The notes under the pieces are model-generated. The model had not been told where the DNA came from. It did not search any database and saw nothing but the letters and a program-made list of their open reading frames with translations. A DNA stretch of 26,697 nucleotides, taken from positions 1 to 26,697 of the forward strand of contig NHZP01000145.1 of NCBI GenBank assembly GCA_003313425.1. The letters are read 5' to 3'. The position numbers were made by a program, and so were the translations under genes. This document shows, in pieces, positions 20,599 to 26,697 of the stretch; position 1 is the first letter of the stretch, and every line of letters starts with the position of its first letter. Source of the DNA: Pseudopyrenochaeta lycopersici. Lineage: Eukaryota; Ascomycota; Dothideomycetes; Pleosporales; Pseudopyrenochaetaceae.

Positions 20599-21162
20599 AT
20601 CAGTGGTGTCAAGAATCAAAGAATTGAATCGGAGGGCTAGATTATTATTGATTATTAGTAGCAGACCTGTATTCATATTATGAATTCGATTATGAATCGG
20701 ATTAGTAATCAGCAATTGTGAAGCAGAAGCAGTAGATTTCGGTGATGTGGTTGGAAATCTATACAATTTAGTTACCCATTATAGACTGTCGTACACGCTT
20801 GGAGGCGTTGTAATCCACTTTCTTAAGCGTCTTGCATCCCTTCCTCCTGCATCTGTAGCCATTCTTTGACTACCCTACTCTTGACCCATGACTTCAAACT
20901 CTTTCCTCGTTCAATTGCACCGCCGCCAAGTCGAAGTCACTGTGTAGCCCTCGCATTTATAGTTTCGCCGTAGTGATCGCTCTTGAAGAGTGTTCAGAGG
21001 TCTTTTCAGCCATTTGGAAGCGACCTGTACTAAATCGGCATGATTCATAAGGATTATTAATAACGTGAATGAATCACAGGCTTTGATTCATATTGGTTAT
21101 TAAGGAATTATTAATTCCGATTCGAATCGCCTAATAATCGATTGATTCTTGACACCACTGAT
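20599..21162. mobile_element. 564 bp MITE with 20 bp perfect terminal inverted repeats
   Basis: ATCAGTGGTGTCAAGAATCA at 20599-20618 is exactly inverted at 21143-21162. The interior is AT-rich and full of short subterminal words (GAATCG, CGATTC, TTATTAAT and GATTCAT in both orientations). No coding frame of note. A CAGTGG start suits the hAT superfamily, but I see no convincing 8 bp target duplication (flanks AGAGAG and ACTTCA), so the class is tentative. The element lies just 3' of the zinc-finger relic. Confidence 0.8.
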
Positions 21163-21744
21163 ACTTCATATAAACAGTAGGTTATACAGGTAGATAACTA
21201 TATTTTAACAAACAAGGAACAGCGCGACATATGGTCTAAATTAGATAACCTCAGGTATTTAGATATTCCGCGCGGCCTTCTATTGCTGATGCGCAAACTA
21301 CGAATGAGAAGCTGGTGATGCAAAGGTTTGGAGGCGACCTAAGTTCGATTCGGGGTTAAACTGATTCGATGGGTTTGACCGGCATTGTGCTGAGTGCTGA
21401 AGCGCAGTTGAGAGGTTGAAGTGGCTTTGCGACGTATTCTTCTATACTGCGTTTCCCACTGCTTCCCAGGCAGCGGGATCAGCAATGAAACGAATATCGG
21501 ATGACCCGACTGAGTTGTTACTCGATTCTTTTCTGGCATCAGGACAACATCGACGATGCCCTGCATGTAGCGCAATACGCCAAGCGCATCTACGAAGTGT
21601 TCGATACCTATCGGTTCCACATCTTGAACAAGCATTATCGTAAGTACAGGTCGCGCATAAGCCATTCAGTGTCCCTTATCGCTTACCTTTCAATAGCTGT
21701 CTTCTAGCATCCACACTTACGATGTGACGCTATGTAATTTCCAA
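21163..21744. other. Gap with one coding-like stretch
   Basis: No complete gene. At about 21537-21637 the plus strand reads QDNIDDALHVAQYAKRIYEV then FDTYRFHILNKHY, helical and protein-like, ending at a strong GTAAGT. It could be an exon of the membrane gene to the right, but I could not connect it in phase. Confidence 0.3.
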
Positions 21745-22526
21745 GACGCTTTCAAGGAATTTCGGCTAAAGCCGCGTTTTTCGACACTGGTCAAGTAGCG
21801 GTTTCAGCTGCTGCTATCACAATCTCCCTTGCCATAGGTCATCAGGTTGTTTGGCTTGAAGCAACACAGTTTAGTGCTCTTCAACACTATTCCGGCATAA
21901 ACGTAAGTCTTTCAATTTAAACATCTCGCAATTAATCTTACGCGGTAATCAGCTTGCCCATATCATACGCTGCTTGATTGCTCCTTGCTGGATCGTTCCA
22001 CTCTTGCATGTGGTTTCTACATTATTTACAATACTCGAGTTTATCTACTCTGTTAGGTATGGCCTCTTTCTAAGTTGAGTTTTGGACCTTCTTCTTACAT
22101 GGTTTAGGAAATAAGTCACATCACCCGCTTATAATTCCTTTATGTATCTTGCCCTGCCGTCGGTCCTTGCGTCAGGAATGTCGAGCTGGAGACTGTACGA
22201 GCACAGGAGCTCAGGTGGGCATAACTCGAAGTACATAAGGCTACTAGTTGCAGTTATTGCTTCGAATGCGACTGCAGCTCTCTGTCAGCTTTGTGGCGCA
22301 ATGGTTTTCTATGCCTACTTGCTTAATGGCAGTAAGATGAGTACCCGATCGTATCAGAGCATACTTCTCGTATGTATAGATTCTTAGCTATGAAACAATC
22401 TAACATGCGCAGGCATGTTCATCTACGCAACTTCTTTGTCCTCTCATATTCTGTTGTGCCGGTATCGCCCGCCAAATATCCGAATGTATTGGCGTTGGAG
22501 AGGCATATCACGCTCAGCTGGCTTGA
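21745..22526 (+). pseudogene. Multi-exon membrane protein with in-frame stop
   Basis: Four segments join in phase. (a) To 21902: FFDTGQVAVSAAAITISLAI and the following residues. (b) 21953-22056: LAHIIRCLIAPCWIVPLLHV then VSTLFTILEFIYSV. (c) 22108-22369: NSFMYLALPSVLASG and LLVAVIASNATAALCQLCG. (d) 22413-22526: STQLLCPLIFCCAGIARQ, then TGA. Introns are GTAAGT...ATCAG (50 nt), GTATGG...TTTAG (51 nt) and GTATGT...CTAAC...GCGCAG (43 nt). Between (b) and (c) the frame is kept but a TAA lies at 22112-22114 (Arg-Lys-stop-Val-Thr), readable as CAA changed by one transition. About five hydrophobic segments remain. The family is unknown and the 5' end is unresolved (another TAA lies just upstream of segment a). 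Confidence 0.45.
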
Positions 22527-23443
22527 GTAACGGCGATGTTGAGGGAGCAATGAGACTGGACAGCCTATAGACTGCGAGCCGAAGTTGGGTTTTTGCTGGC
22601 TGAACCTGGATGTACTAGTTTTCGAGCGGACACGCCAACGCCGCAAACGCATCATTGGTTCGTTGCGTTGATGTCCATCCCAAGTGGTTTGCTTCCGACA
22701 GAGTCACAGAGATAACCAAAGGCACCTAACCGATTAGTCCTATTTCTAGCTAGAAATAGAAACACATTCCAACTCATGTGGCTCTGACCTTTTCGTAATA
22801 TAATTTTGTGCCTTTGGCATGGCACTGTAGATTTAGTGGTGATTGGCCAGTCCGACGGCAAAGCAGGGACGAAAATAGCAGAGAGCACTTTCTCAATACC
22901 CCACCTCAACATCGACATTCACAAGTCCGTGCCCAACCCTGAGTCGCATCTCAAGTCTGTCTCCTCGTGCTAGAGCCATCTCCACATTGGCGAATCGCCA
23001 TCTCTCTTTCGCTACGCTAAACACCGCCGTTCACCGACCCACCGACGATTGCAGAGACATTGATCAAGCGGCTAGTTTATTTACTTTGTCGGTCCACCCC
23101 ACCATCAGGCTGCAGCATTCCTGAAACATGTTATGGACCTGACAGGTCTTTCGGCGTCAACACACGTATCTCATGCCTTACCAGACCTCGTGCTCTACGC
23201 TGAGCGATTTTCATCGATATGTCCACCTGTGTCGATTCGAAGATTAACTTCCTCAAAATTAAGGAGAAATAGCAGGCAAGATGGGACTCTCATGTAACAA
23301 AGATACAAGAAGAGTGGATATAGATTTCCAAGAGAATGACTGAAACAGCAATATATGACAGAGGCCGTGGGCGTATATATATAAGAGTGAGGCACTACGC
23401 TTGTAGGAACAACAACAATGAACATGATCACTTGCTTCAACAA
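22527..23443. other. Intergenic, nothing recognised
   Basis: About 0.9 kb. The minus frame at 22652-22918 and others lack family resemblance. A (TA)-rich run lies near 23375. Confidence 0.4.
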
Positions 23444-23520
23444 GACCACTCAGCACACTAGACCACTCAGCACTAGGCCACTCAGCACTAGGCCACTCAG
23501 CACTAGACCACTCAGCACAC
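23444..23520 (+). repeat. 15 bp tandem array, ACTCAGCACTAGRCC
   Basis: About five units; the first is 17 bp and the others 15 bp. As 15 is divisible by 3, it leaves several frames open: TRPLS repeats on the plus strand, SAEWP and LSGLV on the minus strand. The surrounding 73-159 codon frames are therefore repeat artefacts. The same unit occurs inverted at 13747-13800. Confidence 0.85.
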
Positions 23521-23899
23521 AACACACCAGAGCACTTAACACCGGCCGTATACTGAAGCGAGTTCCAAGTGTTGTGGCTCCTGGCATGTGGATGATTGGT
23601 GGGTGCGCGGACGAGCTTGTGAACAACGTAAGCTGGTAGGGCAAGTTCACTTGGAAGATTGATGCAGCGCTTGAGAAATAGACGCATAGTTAGATAGTGG
23701 ATCAAGCGTTGCGTTGGATTGAAATTCTTTAATTTCAACTGCTGCGTTCGATTGCTATCGTCAAAATAAGCAAATTCTGATCATTAAGAGTCTTTTGTAA
23801 CGTGTTGACTTTGCGTCGATAAGTTTGAAGCGTGTCAGAGGATGAAATCCAAGTACACATCCTCTCCCAAGGATTCGTCCGGCACAGCACTGGTTACGT

Positions 23900-24010
23900 C
23901 ACTATGCACACCACTCACCATTGACACCACTCAGCACCACCCAGTCAACGCTCACCACTCAGCATCCGCTACTCAGCACTCACTATGGACACCGCTCACC
24001 ATCGTCACCA
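23900..24010 (+). repeat. Loose CACTCAGCA / CACTCACCA repeats
   Basis: At least seven irregularly spaced copies of CACTCA(G/C)CA-like words. They are related to the array at 23444 but not in a fixed period, as in a decayed array. Confidence 0.6.
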
Positions 24011-24171
24011 GCACTCAAAATTGGGAACCGTTACAAGGGCTCCAAAACAGGAGCCCCAGATCCAAACCTGCACTGCACGCGTAATGCAACCTGCTTCTGG
24101 TACGAATTTGGTCCAGGGTTTGGTTGCATGACTAGTTTGAATATACTGGCCCAATCTTCGGTAGCACGGTG

Positions 24172-24715
24172 ATGGCCTCTCAACAGCAATCGCAGCTACC
24201 AGCATGCGCCAAAGCAAGAAGAGCTTTAAACAATAGCTATTAGAAGCTATTAAAACCCTCTACGAAAAGTTGACGAAGTTATGCTTAGAATATCACACAT
24301 ATTTTGTTGGCGGGCAGCAGGCAGGAGGAACTAGGTTGATTCCTATCAAATGAGACACAAGGGAACTATATACCCTGTGGATGCTTATATAACAGAGCAC
24401 GTGAGGAGCTAACCGTGTTGGCTAACATATTTATTTTCTTGCCCATCGCAATGGCCGCTTCAACGTAATCATCTCTAGAGACAAGACTGGTCAGCCCTGG
24501 TTGCCGCCAAGTCAAGATATTCTTGTAGCTCCCCTTTATTGCAGCTATCAAGGACTAAGTTGTTTCAAGGACAGATTGTATCCTTCGCCGGTGATAAAGT
24601 TGCCGTCGCATTTCCATCGACCTCGACGTGGACGAGCGTACGTTACCTCTCACGCAGCGGGTTCATATGCGCCGTGTGACCTCAGCACATCGGCAAATAT
24701 GGAATGTGTTACAAG
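24172..24715 (+). pseudogene. Degenerate gene C2, inverted copy of C1
   Basis: It starts with the same 32 bases as C1 (ATGGCCTCTCAACAGCAATC...) and stays alignable to about 24715 (CACATCGGCAAATATGGAATG). It has an in-frame TAG after about 23 codons and another frame break, and it is interrupted by a 123 bp LTR-like insertion. Many of the differences from C1 are C-to-T or G-to-A in this copy, for example TACCAG to TATTAG, GCCGAG to GCTTAG and GTCGCC to GTTGCC. The opposite direction (AGTCC to AGCCC, GTATT to GTGTT) is rarer. This copy therefore appears the more damaged. Confidence 0.65.
24305..24427. mobile_element. Solo-LTR-like insertion, 123 bp, 5 bp TSD
   Basis: It begins TGTTGGC and ends GCTAACA (imperfect terminal inverted repeat, TG...CA). 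TATTT lies on both sides, at 24300-24304 and 24428-24432. A TATATAA-like box lies at about 24386-24393. The matching position in C1 (14690-14694, complementary strand) has TATTT once, with the same flanks and no insert, so the empty site is directly visible. No internal retrotransposon sequence is present. At 123 bp it is short for an LTR, so a TRIM-type or small Copia LTR is most likely. Confidence 0.75.
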
Positions 24716-25492
24716 CAAAGCTAAGTTAGATGTAAATGTTAAGCGGGTGGAGCGGTCGTTTGTGCAATACGTTATTGATAGAAAGCATGTTCAGTAGCGT
24801 TCAAGGTCACGTGATAGATCAACATCAGCACTTTTGGAGCCAGCACCGTCACGTCTACAAAGGCAAAAACCACCTAATTAACCCACCAACTTGGCGACAC
24901 ATAGCCTTGCCATGTATGTCTGCTATTTTGGTCTTTCCAAGGTCGTCATGCAGCTATAAATGATCCTAACAGTAAAAAATAGTGTGCAGACATCATAACC
25001 TGTAACTGATCGTCTTCCGATTTAAGAATTAGGTGGGTGGCGAGTTTCTCAAAGCTCAGCTGGCGGGCATTGCCACCGCCGATGGCGTGCGGCTGGCGAC
25101 GCTCTCGCCAAAACCATGGTCCGGATTGGTCGGACGCGGCATAATCCGTGGTCACCAGCCCCAAGCTGAATGAGGTTACTCAATCATTCATAAGACCCCA
25201 GGTTCCTTGCTCACATATTCTTAGCCTGGGCAGAATTGAACTGTCAGAGAATTTCGGTTCCACATATACAGGTCCTGTAGAGTAAGGTAGCCCTCAAAGC
25301 TCTCGCTCATGCGATTTCTAGCACGTATCCGGGCCGTACATAGCGTTGCCCACCCTATATTCGATATCCGGATAGCTACCTGCCTTAACTAGATCTGTAC
25401 GGCACGACCTAGGAGGCTCATGGTATCTTAACAATATACTTAGGGGAGAGCGGTGCTAGTCAATCAGCGAGATCAGCACGCCCTTATTGAAG
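24716..25492. other. Gap with a possible minus-strand exon
   Basis: About 0.78 kb. On the minus strand, 25160-25010 reads VTTDYAASDQSGPWFWRERR, QPHAIGGGNARQL and EKLATHLILKSEDDQLQ. It is GC-rich and protein-like, but lacks a credible start, family match or splice partner. Elsewhere nothing is recognised. Confidence 0.3.
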
Positions 25493-26697
25493 ATGACTTT
25501 AGAGGGCTGCGAGACAGTAACTTGCGGATTCTGGATTAATTGGAGTCAGTTTGCGCCAGTGACTCTATATACAATTCCTGCTGACCTGTATAGACAAGGG
25601 AGCCATTCTTGGCTCAACTTTCACACTTCCTAATAGATATGGCCTAATTTTAGTCGCATTCATTACCTTGTGCATAAAATTTGCCGGCGGTGCTACGTGG
25701 GGAATTGTTCGCTATCTGATACATCAGATCAACGCGTCTCCACGGTCGCAAGATGACGTGTATCACCAGCTCCAGCTCATCTTACGGAATATAGAAAGCG
25801 AATTCCAGCTAATATTGGACCTTTTCAAGTCGGGTACGGCCACGAAAAGAATCGACTAGACACATACAGGCGTGCTCTCCCTCTGATTTTCATCGCCATC
25901 GTGCACATGTTCGGCATCTGGATAGCAGTTCTTATCACGCCGACAGTCCTTGTCCGCAACGATGAGGTCCGAGTAGCGACCCAATCCTGCGGATTTCTGG
26001 AAGAAATCTCGCAGTACAGTAATTTTACGGACCAAAAGACCTTTGAGAGAGCTAACGCACTCTTGTTGTGGGGACGGAACACATATCGAAAGAGCAGCTA
26101 GCTACTCACAGATCTGCTACAACCATGGCTATGTGGAAAACTCCACTGTCTGTGATATGTTGGTTCGCCCAACTATCCAGATGACATCGAAATTAGTCCC
26201 CTGCCCGTTCCAGGAAAGGATCTGTAATGGAATGGCTCTCGAGCTGGATACTGGCTTCGTGCATTCCGACGTTCACTTGGGCATCAATACACGGCCTAGA
26301 GACAGGGTGTCTGTTAAAAAAGTGCTCACTTGTGTGCCTCTAGCTGGTGAGAGGTATACGGACGGTGGTTCAACGTCTCGGAAGAGCAGACTTTAGAACT
26401 CACCGGCAGCCCCTTCGCCGAGTTTATCGCGTACGAGTTTGGGCGTCACCGCGATCCTGACAATCTTGAGCCGCACCTCACCTTCTCTATGGACAGCTTG
26501 CTTTCCGCAAGGGGGGAGACACCATACGGCATTGCGTAAGTAGCACTTTACACCCGGTGCGAAGGATGTCCTCCATATACCTATATCACACGTCTAACCA
26601 AGTCTCCAGCTTCCTCAGCTCAACTTTCAACAGCAACTCCACTGAACTTGAATTCGACCCAATCCCTGAACTCGAATCCCTAAACGCCGACCTCACG
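25493..26697 (+). pseudogene. Large fungal membrane protein, frameshifted, runs off window
   Basis: It resembles a widespread ascomycete family of long polytopic membrane proteins of unknown function. Exon 1 (25493-25544, MTLEGCETVTCGFWINW) joins exon 2 at 25594 through a 49-nt intron (GTCAGT...GCTGACC...TATAG), giving KGAILGSTFTLPNRYGLILV, then HQINASPRSQDDVYHQLQLI. A hydrophobic segment near 25880-25950 follows (LPLIFIAIVHMFGIWIAVL). The Cys-rich outer region has CPFQERICNG, ALELDTGF and HLGINTRPRDRV. A second intron, GTAAGT...CTAACC...CTCCAG (about 26536-26610), leads to LEFDPIPELESLNADL at the window end. Three small shifts break the frame: near 25856 (GACTAGAC), near 26092 (A-run) and near 26352 (GAGAG). 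Splice sites and conserved residues otherwise persist, so the damage is recent or is sequence error. Confidence 0.6.

Noticed and set aside
23418..23738. TRPLS-repeat and SAEWP-repeat open frames
   Set aside because: A 15 bp unit keeps several frames open automatically; no conserved flanking protein sequence.

Overview
The window looks like nuclear DNA of a filamentous ascomycete (Pezizomycotina; Dothideomycetes is my guess). Genes are split by short introns of 43 to 66 nt with GTRNGT donors and CTAAC/CTGAC-like branch sites. Protein families are fungal, there are Fot/pogo and Tad-type LINE relics, and some damage is of the C-to-T kind left by repeat-induced point mutation (RIP). No bacterial-style operons, rRNA, tRNA or CRISPR were seen.

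Layout. 0.3-0.9 kb: small coiled-coil gene, probably frameshifted. 1.68-5.1 kb (minus): transposon graveyard with a dead Fot/pogo element, the N-terminus of a second pogo transposase and a decayed Tad-like LINE. 5.6-6.06 kb: hairpin-bearing minisatellite. 6.1-8.4 kb: nothing recognisable. 8.39-9.74 kb (plus): three-exon polytopic membrane protein. 11.0-14.0 kb (minus): RING-patatin phospholipase gene whose first coding exon is split by a ~690 bp insertion with an imperfect 9 bp target duplication. 14.4-14.83 kb: small degenerate gene C1, with an inverted copy C2 at 24.17-24.72 kb that holds a 123 bp solo-LTR-like insertion. 15.1-16.85 kb (minus): intact two-exon Reg1-like phosphatase-1 regulator. 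18.3-18.96 kb (plus): intact two-exon hemerythrin-like protein. 19.2-20.5 kb: ankyrin scrap, a divergent pair of small hypothetical genes and a C2H2 zinc-finger relic. 20.6-21.16 kb: hAT-like MITE. 21.7-22.53 kb (plus): spliced membrane-protein gene with an in-frame stop. 23.4-24.0 kb: short tandem repeats. 25.49 kb to the window end (plus): multi-exon membrane protein with three small frame-breaking indels, continuing off the edge.

Function. The two genes that look conserved and intact are housekeeping in type: the Reg1-like PP1 targeting subunit (glucose repression) and the hemerythrin-like iron/oxygen-binding protein. The rest is an accessory, decaying neighbourhood of insertions, duplications and broken genes. 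I see no coherent pathway or gene cluster. The most informative signals are two insertions whose pre-insertion state can be read from the window itself: the split patatin exon, where the frame resumes across the insert, and the solo LTR, whose empty site survives in the paralogous copy. Several numbers of codons given below rest on my own splice predictions, which transcripts should test.
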